DNA of 64,000 nucleotides, from NCBI GenBank assembly GCA_002725995.1, contig PBRQ01000013.1, positions 71,854 through 135,853 on the forward strand, written 5' to 3'. Every line of letters begins with the position of its first letter. Position 1 is the first letter of the stretch. Source of the stretch: Gammaproteobacteria bacterium. GTDB taxonomy: Bacteria > Pseudomonadota > Gammaproteobacteria > Pseudomonadales > Azotimanducaceae. Both the position numbers and the translations under genes were made by a program. The notes under the pieces are model-generated. The model did no database searches, was not told where the DNA came from, and worked only from the letters and a program-made list of their open reading frames with translations. This document shows positions 54,265 to 63,067 of the stretch, in pieces.

Positions 54265-54618
54265 ATGCATTTTGCAGTTTCAACAACCTGGGGACCAACT
54301 GATACTACCCGGGCATCACTACCTTTTATTTTCGCTGCATCAGCCCTACAGTCGGGCGATACGGTAATGATCATGCTGTTTCATGATGCGGTGACAGTCG
54401 CCGTAAAAGGCAGTCGGGAAAAGATGATACCCGTTGGACCGCCTAGGCGTTTTGATGAGGTGCTATCACATGCTAATGCAGAAGTTATTGTCTGCAAACC
54501 CTGCGCTGAAGCACGTGGTATTACTGAAGATATGCTGGCAGAAAATTGCAGCTTCGGCGGCATGAACGATTATCACGGCCACGTGTCGCGCGATGAGTGC
54601 AAAGTTGTTTCGTTCTGA
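54265..54618 (+). CDS. DsrE-family protein
   Basis: A small protein of 117 residues of the DsrE/DsrF-like fold. The start MHFAVSTTWGPTDTTRASLPFIFAASALQSGDTVMIMLFHDAV is the characteristic first strand and helix. VCKPCAEARGI holds the two conserved cysteines, of which one may carry a persulfide in sulfur-relay members. ATG 54265 has GAGG nine bases upstream; a TTG at 54250 would add five residues. No tus or dsr genes are nearby, so its partner is unknown. Confidence 0.85.
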   Translation: MHFAVSTTWGPTDTTRASLPFIFAASALQSGDTVMIMLFHDAVTVAVKGSREKMIPVGPPRRFDEVLSHANAEVIVCKPCAEARGITEDMLAENCSFGGMNDYHGHVSRDECKVVSF

Positions 54619-54654
54619 CCTGCCCCACTAACGTCAGAAGAGCACTAACTTTTT

Positions 54655-55608
54655 TCAACTGGATGGCAGCAGACACCGTGCTGGATTGCCATGGGTCATC
54701 GCCCGTATCTGATCGTCAGCAATCCCAGCCTCCCGCAGCAAACCAACCACCTGCCCGGGGACAAAACTGAAGTTCCAGTTAGGGGCAACCTGGGTAGACA
54801 TCGTTTCGAAGGTATCCGCAGGAAACCAGTCCATACCACAGCATGCATCATGAGACAGTACCATTTGTTCTGCCCAGCCACGACTACAGAGTTCGGAAAT
54901 CACTGAGACCCTTTTCTCAGTTTCCAGTATCATGTCTAGCCCAAACCGATCCATGCCGATGGAGACTTTCTTTTTCAACATACCTTCAAGGTAGTCCAAA
55001 TCTTCACTGTCACCTGAGTGGCCAATAATGACATGGCTAAGATCAACACCCTCATCCTCGAATATCTCGATCTGTCCAAGGCCAGTCTTTGCGCTGACAT
55101 CAGTATGAGTTGTGATTGGGATACCCGATGCAAGGTGCAACCTGGCCGTCATTCGCAGCAATTTCTCATTTTCGGGAGTGATGCCATCCGTATCACTGGC
55201 GCACTTAATGACACCCGCTTTGCCGTTGGTTCCCTGGATGCCCTGTTCAATGTCCTGTAAAAGGACTTCAACCAGGCGGTCAATTTCCCAGTTACCCATC
55301 CAGGGTTCATAGTTGTAGTAGAGACCCGTGGCAGCAACAACATGAACCCCGGACCGTTCCGAGACCTCTCTCATAATATGCACATCACGCCCAAGATTAA
55401 TGGGCGTTACATCTACCAGGCTGGCTACTCCAAGGTCGCGGGCGGCTTTCATGTGCTCAACGGCCTTGTCAATCACCGCTTCTTTATCCACCCAATTGTC
55501 AAACGCTGAGCGCATTGCCCAGTTGACGTTAAAGATGTGTTCATGCATGAGCGTGAAGCCCAGCTCTTCAACTTCAATGCTGCCCAAAACCGTGTTGATT
55601 TTCGTCAT
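54655..55608 (-). CDS. Phosphotriesterase-like metal-dependent hydrolase
   Basis: A TIM-barrel hydrolase of 317 residues. INTVLGSIEVEELGFTLMHEHIF has the first metal motif (H-x-H). SLVDVTPINLGRDV, GVIKCASDTDGI (with the metal-bridging Lys), ITTHTDVS (His), VIIGHSGD (His) and LSHDACCGMDWF (Asp) give the full binuclear site. Family members act as lactonases or phosphotriesterases. It starts at ATG 55608, in a minus-strand run with DUF1285 and YfcE. Confidence 0.9.
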   Translation of the reverse strand: MTKINTVLGSIEVEELGFTLMHEHIFNVNWAMRSAFDNWVDKEAVIDKAVEHMKAARDLGVASLVDVTPINLGRDVHIMREVSERSGVHVVAATGLYYNYEPWMGNWEIDRLVEVLLQDIEQGIQGTNGKAGVIKCASDTDGITPENEKLLRMTARLHLASGIPITTHTDVSAKTGLGQIEIFEDEGVDLSHVIIGHSGDSEDLDYLEGMLKKKVSIGMDRFGLDMILETEKRVSVISELCSRGWAEQMVLSHDACCGMDWFPADTFETMSTQVAPNWNFSFVPGQVVGLLREAGIADDQIRAMTHGNPARCLLPSS

Positions 55609-55741
55609 AGTCAGATCCCCCGAGGTGAAGTATAGTGCAATGCTTTTAACACGACCTGAAAGTATAGGAAACTTGATACGCCGACAAGCAGTTCAGCAAC
55701 CGCCGGACGCGAGATGCTGGCGGGTAGGACTTGGCTTAGGG

Positions 55742-56302
55742 CTATGCCCGTTGGAGTTTAAAGAAGGTGCCCTCACTCCATAGACCCAACCAGTTTTCGC
55801 CACTGATGGCCTTCTCTTCCACCAGCTCCGCTAACTGGTAATAAACACTGCGCACCAGCCTGGCCTCGAGCCCATCCCTTACCATGACGTAGGGCGAGGG
55901 CTCACCCGTTTCTTCATCAAACTCAAATCTAAGGGGATGTCGCTCATCAGCCACCACCTGCTCGGCCATATCGGTGGTAAAGGTCAGGCGTTGCGACCTA
56001 CCGGACCCAGAACTTTGCAGCAGTACCGCCTGAAAGGGTACATCCTCCACCCTGATCCTGTTTTTCTCAACCGGCGTTACCAGGAAGTATTCATCACCAT
56101 CTTTCCTCAGTACCGTAGAAAACAAGCGAACCAATCTCTGCCGGGTGATCGGTGACCCCATGTATAACCAGCTTCCATCGCGCTGAATCAGCATATCGAT
56201 ATCTTTGACACTTTCGGGGTGCCAGAGGTGGACGGGCGGCAGCCCCTTATCCTTGACCGTCTCAAGTTCCGCTAGCAATCCGTACGGTGCCTGCTCAGTC
56301 AT
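55742..56302 (-). CDS. DUF1285 protein
   Basis: A 186-residue cytoplasmic protein. PPVHLWHPESVKDIDMLIQRDGSWLYMGSPITRQRLVRLFSTVLRKDGDEYFLVTPVEKNRI is the DUF1285 core, common in gamma- and alphaproteobacteria. DVPFQAVLL and the C-terminal RSVYYQLAELVEE fit the same family. No biochemical role is established. It begins two bases after the YfcE gene ends, so the two are probably made from one message. Confidence 0.9.
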   Translation of the reverse strand: MTEQAPYGLLAELETVKDKGLPPVHLWHPESVKDIDMLIQRDGSWLYMGSPITRQRLVRLFSTVLRKDGDEYFLVTPVEKNRIRVEDVPFQAVLLQSSGSGRSQRLTFTTDMAEQVVADERHPLRFEFDEETGEPSPYVMVRDGLEARLVRSVYYQLAELVEEKAISGENWLGLWSEGTFFKLQRA

Positions 56303-56304
56303 AA

Positions 56305-56790
56305 TTAGAACTTGATGACTTCCAGTTCCAGGGACACAAGATCAAGCAAACCGATCGAATTGTACCCGGTCATCATGCCGGCGGACTCGCCCGGGTTAAA
56401 TGTAAGCTGTGTGTCCGTAAATTCAATTTTCTCAAAATGGGTATGCCCGTGCAGGATGACGTCATAGTCACTGCAATCTACCAAATCAAGTTCAAGGGGG
56501 TCGTGTACAATGATGAGACTGCGCCCGGCCCACGACAGTTCAAGTGGTGGGTCAATGAAATGAAACTCGTGGCGATCAATCGCGGCGGCGAGTGATTCTC
56601 TTTCCATGTCGTTATTACCGAACACACCCAGCATAGGCGCATCGAGACCCGAGAATACGTCGATCGTCTTCGCCTGGGTGATATCACCCGTATGAATTAC
56701 CCGATCGACATCAAGGCCATTGAACAGCTCTACAATCCTGCGGCAGTTTTCCAGATTGTTGTGGGTATCACTGACTATTCCGATACGCAT
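56305..56790 (-). CDS. YfcE-type metallophosphoesterase
   Basis: A 161-residue phosphodiesterase. MRIGIVSDTHNNLENC (D-x-H), VIHTGDITQ (G-D), GNNDMER (G-N-x-D), IIVHDPLE (H) and ILHGHTHFEKI (G-H-x-H) make the metal site. NPGESAGMMTGYNSIGLLDL is the typical C-terminal end of the group. It is a second YfcE-like protein in the window (compare 46607-47182). Coupled to DUF1285, which follows by two bases. Confidence 0.92.
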   Translation of the reverse strand: MRIGIVSDTHNNLENCRRIVELFNGLDVDRVIHTGDITQAKTIDVFSGLDAPMLGVFGNNDMERESLAAAIDRHEFHFIDPPLELSWAGRSLIIVHDPLELDLVDCSDYDVILHGHTHFEKIEFTDTQLTFNPGESAGMMTGYNSIGLLDLVSLELEVIKF

Positions 56791-56826
56791 TATTCGTTAA
56801 CTCGTAAAAAGCGCCTGCTCAAATTG

Positions 56827-56854
56827 AAAAAGGCCGGTATTACCCAGCCTTTTT
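56827..56854 (-). terminator. Rho-independent terminator after the thiolase gene
   Basis: On the minus strand AAAAAGGC pairs with GCCTTTTT around an inner loop that can also form GGT/ACC. The run of T after the stem gives a classic intrinsic terminator. It begins 18 bases after the thiolase stop (56872), so it ends the thiolase message. The A tract on the other side means it can also work on the plus strand. Confidence 0.75.
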
Positions 56855-56871
56855 CTAACCTTACCTGGTTG

Positions 56872-58014
56872 CTAGGCAACTTTTTCCAGGATATGAATCC
56901 CGCATGCTGATCCCAGACCAATCACGTGGGTCATGCCCAGGCGCGCCCCCTCTACCTGACGCTTGTCAGCTTCACCACGCAGGTGTGTGCTGACCTCGTA
57001 GATATTAGCAATACCTGTCGCCCCCAGGGGGTGTCCCTTTGATAGCAACCCGCCGGAAACATTCACCGGCACCCTGCCGCCCAGGGCTACCTCTCCCTCA
57101 TCAATCATACGGCCGGCTTCACCGTCTGCGCATAATCCCAGGTTCTCATAGTGCAGAATTTCCGCCGTAGCGAAACAGTCGTGCAGCTCAACCAGGTTGA
57201 TATCCTCTGGGCCGCAGCCAGCCATTTCATAGGCTTGCTTTGCTGCTATTCGAGTGACCGCATTAACATCCGGCATTGTGAGGTCACGGTCAGTAAACGG
57301 ATCACTGGCCAGAACAGATGCCTTAACTTTAACCGCACGGTCCATACCAATCTCTCTAGCCTTTTTCTCTGATACCAGGACTGCAGCTGCCGACCCATCA
57401 ACATTGACTGAGCACATCAGTTTTGTATTGGGGTACGAGATCATTTCAGCATTCATCACTGTCTCGAGTGGTGTCTCTATCTGATACATGGCTTTCGGGT
57501 TCATGGTGGAGTGGTGATGGTTTTTCACCGATACCTTGGCGAACTGTTCAAAGGTCGTGCCGTGATTCCTGGTATGCTCCATTCCAGCTTCTGCAAATAC
57601 TGCAGGCATGGTGCCTGACCCTAGTAATCCTTCCTTGGGGATACCGGTTCCACTACCGGCACCGCCAAGCAGACCTTTACCCATCTGCTCAACACCAACG
57701 GCCAGAACGCAGTCAAACACGCCTGCCTTGATGGACATCCAGCCCTCACGAAACGCCGTAGCACCTGTAGCACAGGCATTAGCGCAATTAACGACAGAAA
57801 TACCTGTCTGACCGATTTCCTGCAGAAGCCGCTGCCCTACCATGGCACTGGCCTGACCAAGATTTCCACAGTACAAGGCCTGCATATCCTGGATTTTCAG
57901 CCCGGCATCATCAAGCGCCATCAAGGCAGCCTGTGCCCCCAGTTGGGGTACTGTTTTCTCAGGGAAACGACCAAACTTGATCATGTCGACTCCCACTATG
58001 TATACGTCACTCAT
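56872..58014 (-). CDS. Thiolase / lipid-transfer protein-like (SCP-x type)
   Basis: A 380-residue thiolase-fold enzyme. VNCANACATGATAFREGWMSI carries the catalytic Cys. NLVELHDCFATAEILHYENLGLC and VNVSGGLLSKGHPLGATGIANIYEVSTHLRG are the second signature with the active-site His, and GLGSACGIHILEK is the C-terminal Cys loop. The N-terminal DVYIVGVDMIKFGRFPE marks the SCP-x/nonspecific-lipid-transfer group used for sterol side chains and other large acyl-CoAs. A DUF35 protein lies just upstream, a usual partner of this type (Ltp2-like aldolases also need it). Confidence 0.9.
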   Translation of the reverse strand: MSDVYIVGVDMIKFGRFPEKTVPQLGAQAALMALDDAGLKIQDMQALYCGNLGQASAMVGQRLLQEIGQTGISVVNCANACATGATAFREGWMSIKAGVFDCVLAVGVEQMGKGLLGGAGSGTGIPKEGLLGSGTMPAVFAEAGMEHTRNHGTTFEQFAKVSVKNHHHSTMNPKAMYQIETPLETVMNAEMISYPNTKLMCSVNVDGSAAAVLVSEKKAREIGMDRAVKVKASVLASDPFTDRDLTMPDVNAVTRIAAKQAYEMAGCGPEDINLVELHDCFATAEILHYENLGLCADGEAGRMIDEGEVALGGRVPVNVSGGLLSKGHPLGATGIANIYEVSTHLRGEADKRQVEGARLGMTHVIGLGSACGIHILEKVA

Positions 58015-58041
58015 TGTTCTCTCCTCTAATTAAAAAGCGGG

Positions 58042-58473
58042 CTATGCAGCAGGTTGAAAGAAATAGCTGATATAGCTGTTCCCATCTTTGTCTTTCCTAC
58101 CCAGTGCATCGGCAAACACCACGTCAACTGGCATATCAAATTCGATTTTTGACGGGTCGGGTTCAATATTGATCAGGTTTCCCTTGATCGTTCCGCCGCC
58201 ATCAAGATCTACGATGGCAGAAATGTACGGCACGTCAATGCCGGGAAAACTGCGATGAACGATACAGAATGAATAAAGTTTTCCGCTACTGGATAGTCGT
58301 GTTGCCTCAATCCCTTCGCGTGCGCCACAGCTGGAGCAGTTACTGCGCTCCCCCAGGTAGATTGCTCCGCAACCACCACACTTATGACCTTCCAGATAAG
58401 GATCGTCACCCCCGGCTCCCTTGAGCCAATCGACCACTGGCAATGGCCCTTGCGCCTCAGCACTTTCCGACAT
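58042..58473 (-). CDS. Zn-ribbon/OB-fold protein (DUF35, ChsH2-like)
   Basis: A 143-residue accessory protein. KCGGCGAIYLGERSNCSSCGA is a C-x2-C...C-x2-C zinc ribbon of the rubredoxin-like DUF35_N type. The rest (SGKLYSFCIVHRSFPGIDVPYISAIVDLDGGGTIKGNLINIEPD) is the OB fold. DUF35 proteins hold the thiolase or lyase partner in an active complex. The 27-base gap to the thiolase gene suggests one operon. Confidence 0.9.
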   Translation of the reverse strand: MSESAEAQGPLPVVDWLKGAGGDDPYLEGHKCGGCGAIYLGERSNCSSCGAREGIEATRLSSSGKLYSFCIVHRSFPGIDVPYISAIVDLDGGGTIKGNLINIEPDPSKIEFDMPVDVVFADALGRKDKDGNSYISYFFQPAA

Positions 58474-58592
58474 ATCTACCTCTTTGTTCTAAATGAAGGC
58501 CCAAGAGTAAACCTCATGGGGTACCTTATTCAAGTGGGCTTTTATGATCATCATCGCCTGTTATTCTGCTTGCTTGGTTTGGCTAATAGAAA

Positions 58593-58612
58593 GACGGGCA
58601 ATACGCCCCGTC
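58593..58612 (-). terminator. Terminator-like hairpin downstream of the CDF gene
   Basis: GACGGG (58593-58598) pairs with CCCGTC (58607-58612) around an eight-base loop. On the minus strand the stem is followed by TTTCTATT, so it could end the CDF transporter message, whose stop codon is at 58675. It precedes the DUF35 gene and so also separates the two units. Confidence 0.5.
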
Positions 58613-58674
58613 CTATCCAGCAACCTGATTTCCACCAGGCACTGATTCGCACCTGAAACCTGGCACAGCTGGGT

Positions 58675-59586
58675 CTAATCAAGGTTATCAGGCTCAATAA
58701 AACACCAGCCGATTTCAGGATGAGTCTGTTTCAACTTCAGCTCCAACCCATTAATTAACACGACCGCCTCACCTACTGATACATCTTCATCGATTACGAT
58801 TTTTGCCGCCAACATGACTTTGGGACCCATCTGCAGGGTAATCGTGTTTAAAACGCTATCAATCTGATCATGCTCGGCGATCAACTGGTCAATTAGAATA
58901 CACAGGCCAGGTTCCGCAGACTTGCCAACAAGCAGGCCCTGCAGCCTCACCACCAGGAACAGGGCAACTATGATCAGGATTACACCGATACAGATAGAAC
59001 CCACCGAATCATAGATGGGGTCGCCCGTGAGCCAGGTCATGCCAAGAAAGCAGAAAGCGATTACCAGGCCTACAATCGCTGCCACGTCCTCACCCATGAC
59101 CACCACAATTTCTGCATTGCGCGTATGCGCCAGCCACTGAATCAGCGGTTTATCCCCACGCATCAGGCTGGCTTCGTGCATAGCTCCGGCCAGGCTAAAA
59201 CCTTCAACAATGATCGAAACCCCCAATATCACTAGCCCGATCCAGACCTGGTTGAGCTCAGCGTCACCGGAAAGCTTGTGCAACCCCTCATAAATTGAAA
59301 AAAGGCCACCAACACTGAACAGCATTAAGGCAACGATAAAACTCCAGAAATAGCTCAATTTGCCATAGCCCAGGGGATGATCAGCGTCAGCTTCTTTTTC
59401 TGAGCTCTTAAGGCCGATGAACAGCAGCACCTGATTTCCAGTATCAGCAAACGAATGAATCGTCTCCGCCATCATACTGCCTGATCCGGTGTAAACAGCG
59501 GTAGCCAGTTTTGCGATCGCTATGCACAGATTCGCCAGGAATGCGTACAAAATGGCTTTAACTGGCGATCCTGCGTTTGATGACAT
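58675..59586 (-). CDS. Cation diffusion facilitator transporter
   Basis: A 303-residue inner-membrane metal transporter, probably exporting Zn2+ or Fe2+. SMMAETIHSFADTGNQVLLFIGLK in helix 2 carries the H-x-x-x-D site. HTRNAEIVVVMGEDVAAIVG in helix 5 has Glu-Asp in place of the usual His/Asp pair, which resembles the ZnT9-like branch more than E. coli FieF/ZitB. Four to six membrane helices are clear, and the cytoplasmic C-terminal domain (IVIDEDVSVGEAVVLINGLELKL) is present. The metal is a guess. Confidence 0.88.
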   Translation of the reverse strand: MSSNAGSPVKAILYAFLANLCIAIAKLATAVYTGSGSMMAETIHSFADTGNQVLLFIGLKSSEKEADADHPLGYGKLSYFWSFIVALMLFSVGGLFSIYEGLHKLSGDAELNQVWIGLVILGVSIIVEGFSLAGAMHEASLMRGDKPLIQWLAHTRNAEIVVVMGEDVAAIVGLVIAFCFLGMTWLTGDPIYDSVGSICIGVILIIVALFLVVRLQGLLVGKSAEPGLCILIDQLIAEHDQIDSVLNTITLQMGPKVMLAAKIVIDEDVSVGEAVVLINGLELKLKQTHPEIGWCFIEPDNLD

Positions 59587-59632
59587 TGATTTCTTCCGGG
59601 AAGTTATTTGTCCTAATCATAACCTGACTTGT

Positions 59633-59657
59633 AACTTTTCGTGCCCTCCTGCATCTA
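59633..59657 (+). promoter_or_regulatory. Candidate ECF sigma autoregulatory promoter
   Basis: AACTT (59633-59637) and TCTA (59654-59657) are separated by 16 bases, like promoters read by RpoE-type ECF sigma factors. It lies 26 bases before the sigma gene start, so the factor could activate its own gene. Prediction only. Confidence 0.35.
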
Positions 59658-59682
59658 TTAATTAAATGGAGGGAATATCTCA

Positions 59683-60219
59683 GTGTCTGACAAGGTCATT
59701 ACCAACATGGCGACTAAAGAGAGCCGGTATGAAAAGCTTGTAACAGCCTATAGCCCATGGCTATACAGGTATGCCTACTGGCTAAGTGGTGAAAAAACTG
59801 CCTCCGAGGATCTGGTACAGGAAACCTTCCTGCGGGCCTGGCGGTTTCTTGATTCGCTAAAGGATGAAGGTTCTGCAAAGAGTTGGCTTACAACAATACT
59901 TCGCCGCGAGAACGCACGAAAGTACGAGCGAAAACAGTTTAAATACTCGGATGTGGATACAGATTCGATTTCTATGGAGCCGACGGAGTTCGATGCCAGA
60001 CCAGAGGTTTCGGCTTTGCGCATCGCGCTGAAGGGTTTGCCAGGGAAGTATCGTGAACCGCTCGTACTGCAGGTTCTTGAGGGCTACCGCCTGGATGAGA
60101 TAGCCCTGATGTTTGAATTGCCACGCAACACGGTTGCTACAAGATTACATCGAGCCAGGCAAAAGCTGCGCGCCGTATTGCAGGATGATGAAGAAATTAA
60201 ACAGTGGGAATATCGATGA
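59683..60219 (+). CDS. ECF-type RNA polymerase sigma factor
   Basis: A 178-residue ECF sigma factor. Region 2 is LVTAYSPWLYRYAYWLSGEKTASEDLVQETFLRAWRFL (residues about 19-56), and region 4 is ALKGLPGKYREPLVLQVLEGYRLDEIALMFELPRNTVATRLHRARQKLR (about 115-165). The start is GTG 59683, with GGAGGG nine bases upstream. It overlaps the anti-sigma gene by four bases (ATGA), so the two are coupled. Target genes are unknown. Confidence 0.95.
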   Translation: MSDKVITNMATKESRYEKLVTAYSPWLYRYAYWLSGEKTASEDLVQETFLRAWRFLDSLKDEGSAKSWLTTILRRENARKYERKQFKYSDVDTDSISMEPTEFDARPEVSALRIALKGLPGKYREPLVLQVLEGYRLDEIALMFELPRNTVATRLHRARQKLRAVLQDDEEIKQWEYR

Positions 60220-60917
60220 ATTGTCTTGAATTCAGGATTTTGAAGCTAGCAGAACCCTATCGCGCAAGTGAAGAGGCTGTTTTGCATGCATCGGAATGCC
60301 CTGGATGCTCCAGCTTCAAGCAGGAGATCCATGAATTGGACGATTCCCTGAGAACCGCATTCTCAGTTAAGGTTCCGGAAGGTTTGGCGGCCAAAGTTTT
60401 ACTTAACCAATCCCTGAAAGATAACCCGCGCAGGCCCACGCGAAGGTACTGGTTGAGTTTGGCCGCATCTTTTTTGGTTGCGATTACCATGATGCCATTC
60501 TTGCCGATGCAATCCCTTGATGCTGAGATAATCACTCACCTGGATCATGAGGTGCACCAGGTTCATGGGAAATCCGGCGATATCGGTAGTGGCGAGGTAC
60601 GCAATGTCTTGCTCGCTGTCAGTGGAGAAACAAACGGGTCCCTCGGCACGGTGACCTATGCTTCCAAATGCCTTATGAATGGCCAACTGGTTGCACATTT
60701 CGTGGTCGAGAATGGGGGCGAAACCTACACCTTGATGCTGATTCCTGAAAAAATTGACAGTCCACTGCCGTTCCAGTCAGAGCGCTGGCAAGGTCTTGTT
60801 ATCCCGCACTCGGTTGGTAGCCTGGCCATTATTGCCACCCGACAGGCTGAGTCATCGCTAGATTTCCTCCGGTTGGCTGAACAATACAGCCAATCAATCA
60901 ATCACTCGACTATCTGA
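60216..60917 (+). CDS. DUF3379 anti-sigma-like membrane protein
   Basis: A 233-residue protein starting at ATG 60216, inside the sigma gene stop. NCLEFRILKLAEPYRASEEAVLHASECPGCSSF is a ZAS-like cytoplasmic domain (H-x3-C-x2-C). One membrane helix (WLSLAASFLVAITMMPFLP) lies near residues 88-106. The periplasmic part (VRNVLLAVSGETNGSLGTVTYASKCLMNG) matches the DUF3379 family found beside ECF sigma factors. It probably holds the sigma factor at the membrane until a signal releases it. Confidence 0.9.
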   Translation: MNCLEFRILKLAEPYRASEEAVLHASECPGCSSFKQEIHELDDSLRTAFSVKVPEGLAAKVLLNQSLKDNPRRPTRRYWLSLAASFLVAITMMPFLPMQSLDAEIITHLDHEVHQVHGKSGDIGSGEVRNVLLAVSGETNGSLGTVTYASKCLMNGQLVAHFVVENGGETYTLMLIPEKIDSPLPFQSERWQGLVIPHSVGSLAIIATRQAESSLDFLRLAEQYSQSINHSTI

Positions 60918-60956
60918 ACCCCTGCCCCTCAGAATCTCTTCTATATCGATCTCAGC

Positions 60957-61955
60957 CTATGTTTTGGCCTTCATGGCGCGGCGATGATCATCACCACTCG
61001 GCGTGAACAACGCCGTAGTACGGTCAACAACGTCGCCGAATCTCTGCTCAAATTTGTCCGCCACGGCATCTGCCTCACCAACGATGGCAAACTCATTAAG
61101 AATGTCATCGCTAATAAGTGTACCCATCTCATCCCACTTGCCTTCCTTGGACAGGCGATTGAGTTCCGGCTGCAAATCACCCCAGCCATGAATACCCAGT
61201 ACTGGGGCATAGGCAGGTGTCGAGCCATAAAATGCAATCTGTTTGCAGACCGCATCCTTGGTAGCATTGAATTCTTCTTCATTGCGACCACTGACAATGA
61301 ATGCAGGATAAGAAACTTCGAAATCCTCCATCTTACGCCCGCCACGTGCCAGACCAATCTCCAGGGAGGGCAAAGTAACTTCACGCATGTATTTCTCCGT
61401 GGTAAAAGCATGCAGGATGATACCGTCTGCTACTTCCCCAGCGACCTCGGTCATTAATGGCCCCACCGCCGCAAGAAACACCCTCGGCGCCCCATACTGG
61501 CTGTCCAGGGGAGTAAACATAGGCGTCATCAGGCTGTGGGTATAAAATTCACCACGAAAATCAAGCTTTTCACCCTTATGCCAACAATCCCAGATTGCAC
61601 GCATTGCGAGCACGAATTCTCGCATGCGCTTTGCCGGGGAAGACCAGGGCATACCGAATCGCTTGGTTATGTGAGGTCTGATCTGTGACCCCAAGCCCAT
61701 GATAAACCTGCCCTTGGAAAAACTGTTCAGATCGTGACCAATGTTAGCGAGCAGCATTGGTGTTCTGGCGAAAGCCACGGCAATAGAAGTCATCAGCTCG
61801 ATTCGTTCACTATTCTGGGCAGCGAGTACCAGCGGCAGGAAGGGGTCGTGACTGGTTTCTACCGTCATGGCGCCATCATAGCCAGCAACCTCCAGATCCT
61901 GGATACTCTTTGCAACATCGTTCAGGTCGCCCATCAGGGCGCGGTCTATCTTCAT
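60957..61955 (-). CDS. Luciferase-like (LLM) F420/FMN oxidoreductase
   Basis: A 332-residue TIM-barrel enzyme. DLEVAGYDGAMTVETSHDPFLPLVLAAQNSERIELMTSIAVAFARTPM is the first part, and LNSFSKGRFIMGLGSQIRPHITKRFGMPW has the conserved substrate and cofactor loop of the TIGR03617 subgroup. AAVGPLMTEVAGEVADGIILHAF follows. It converges with the anti-sigma gene. The family contains F420- and FMN-dependent members, and the cofactor cannot be assigned here. A second LLM gene is at 40.9 kb. Confidence 0.9.
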   Translation of the reverse strand: MKIDRALMGDLNDVAKSIQDLEVAGYDGAMTVETSHDPFLPLVLAAQNSERIELMTSIAVAFARTPMLLANIGHDLNSFSKGRFIMGLGSQIRPHITKRFGMPWSSPAKRMREFVLAMRAIWDCWHKGEKLDFRGEFYTHSLMTPMFTPLDSQYGAPRVFLAAVGPLMTEVAGEVADGIILHAFTTEKYMREVTLPSLEIGLARGGRKMEDFEVSYPAFIVSGRNEEEFNATKDAVCKQIAFYGSTPAYAPVLGIHGWGDLQPELNRLSKEGKWDEMGTLISDDILNEFAIVGEADAVADKFEQRFGDVVDRTTALFTPSGDDHRRAMKAKT

Positions 61956-61959
61956 CTTT

Positions 61960-62973
61960 CTAGTCTCCTGTTATTTTCAACATTTGCTTGCCCATATTCT
62001 TGCCCGTGAACAACCGCATCAGGGTTGCTGGTATATTTTCAAAACCCTCCTGAATATCGTCTAGATGAACGACCTTGCCCTCCTGCAACCATTGACCCAT
62101 CGCTTTTTGAAACTCCGGCATACGATCGAGATAGTCGATGATGATGTATCCCTCCATCGTCGACCGTGTACCAATCAGGTTCATCAGGTTGTTTGGTCCC
62201 GGTGGTGGAACCTCCTCGTTATAGCCTGAAATCCCGCCACACAAAACGACCCGGGCATTCATCGCAAGATTATTCAGGGCCGCCTGTAGAATTTCGCCAC
62301 CGACATTGTCGAAATACACATCCAGCCCGTCCGGGCAATGTTCACGAACCTTTGCTGCCACATCCTCGTTCTTATAGTCGATTGCAGTATCAAAGCCGGC
62401 CTGCTCAGTTAGCCAAGCGCATTTCTCTGCCCCTCCGGCAATACCAACAACCCTGCAACCTTCCAATTTTGCAATTTGCCCTGCAACGGAACCCGTTGCG
62501 CCAGCGGCACCGGAAACAAGTACCGTATCACCTGCCTTGGGTGCGCCAAGCTCCAGTATCCCGATATAGGCGGTGAGTCCGGTCACTCCCAACACGCCCA
62601 GCGCCATTTCAGGCGTCACTCCCTGGGGTAGTTTGGACACGGGCATCGGGCTATCTGCCCCAGAAACGAAGTAGTCCTGCCAACCACCAAAGCCCTGCAC
62701 GATATCACCAACTTTAAAATTATCGTTCTTTGACTCCACGACCTGACCAGCCGCGCTGCCTTTCATCACCTCGCCCAGACCCACGGGTGGGATATAGCTT
62801 TCTCTGTCCATTACCAGCCCCCTCTGCATCGGATCGAAGCCCAGGGTTGAAGTCTTAACCAGGACTTCTCCATCTAAAATGGTCGGAATCTCAGTCTCCC
62901 GGTACTCAAAATGTTCCTCACTGAGCATCCCCTTGGGGCGTTCCTTTAACAACCATTGACGATTAACAGACAT
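61960..62973 (-). CDS. NADP-dependent medium-chain oxidoreductase (CurA-like)
   Basis: A 337-residue MDR-family enone reductase. NRQWLLKERPKGMLSEEHFEYRE is the start typical of the leukotriene B4 dehydrogenase/CurA group. LGFDPMQRGLVMDRESYIPPVGLGEVMKGSAAGQVVES forms the catalytic half. VSGAAGATGSVAGQIAKLEGCRVVGIAGGAEKC is the NADP Rossmann loop (G-A-x-G-x-x-G). It would reduce the double bond of an enal or enone. It lies four bases upstream of the LLM gene, on the same strand. Confidence 0.93.
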   Translation of the reverse strand: MSVNRQWLLKERPKGMLSEEHFEYRETEIPTILDGEVLVKTSTLGFDPMQRGLVMDRESYIPPVGLGEVMKGSAAGQVVESKNDNFKVGDIVQGFGGWQDYFVSGADSPMPVSKLPQGVTPEMALGVLGVTGLTAYIGILELGAPKAGDTVLVSGAAGATGSVAGQIAKLEGCRVVGIAGGAEKCAWLTEQAGFDTAIDYKNEDVAAKVREHCPDGLDVYFDNVGGEILQAALNNLAMNARVVLCGGISGYNEEVPPPGPNNLMNLIGTRSTMEGYIIIDYLDRMPEFQKAMGQWLQEGKVVHLDDIQEGFENIPATLMRLFTGKNMGKQMLKITGD

Positions 62974-63067
62974 CGAGATCTCCTGATACTAATTTGCTCG
63001 CCATGATACATCTCCACCCACTGCTCTTCTATTTCATTCCTGGCGCAAATGATGTGAAAGAGGCTGG

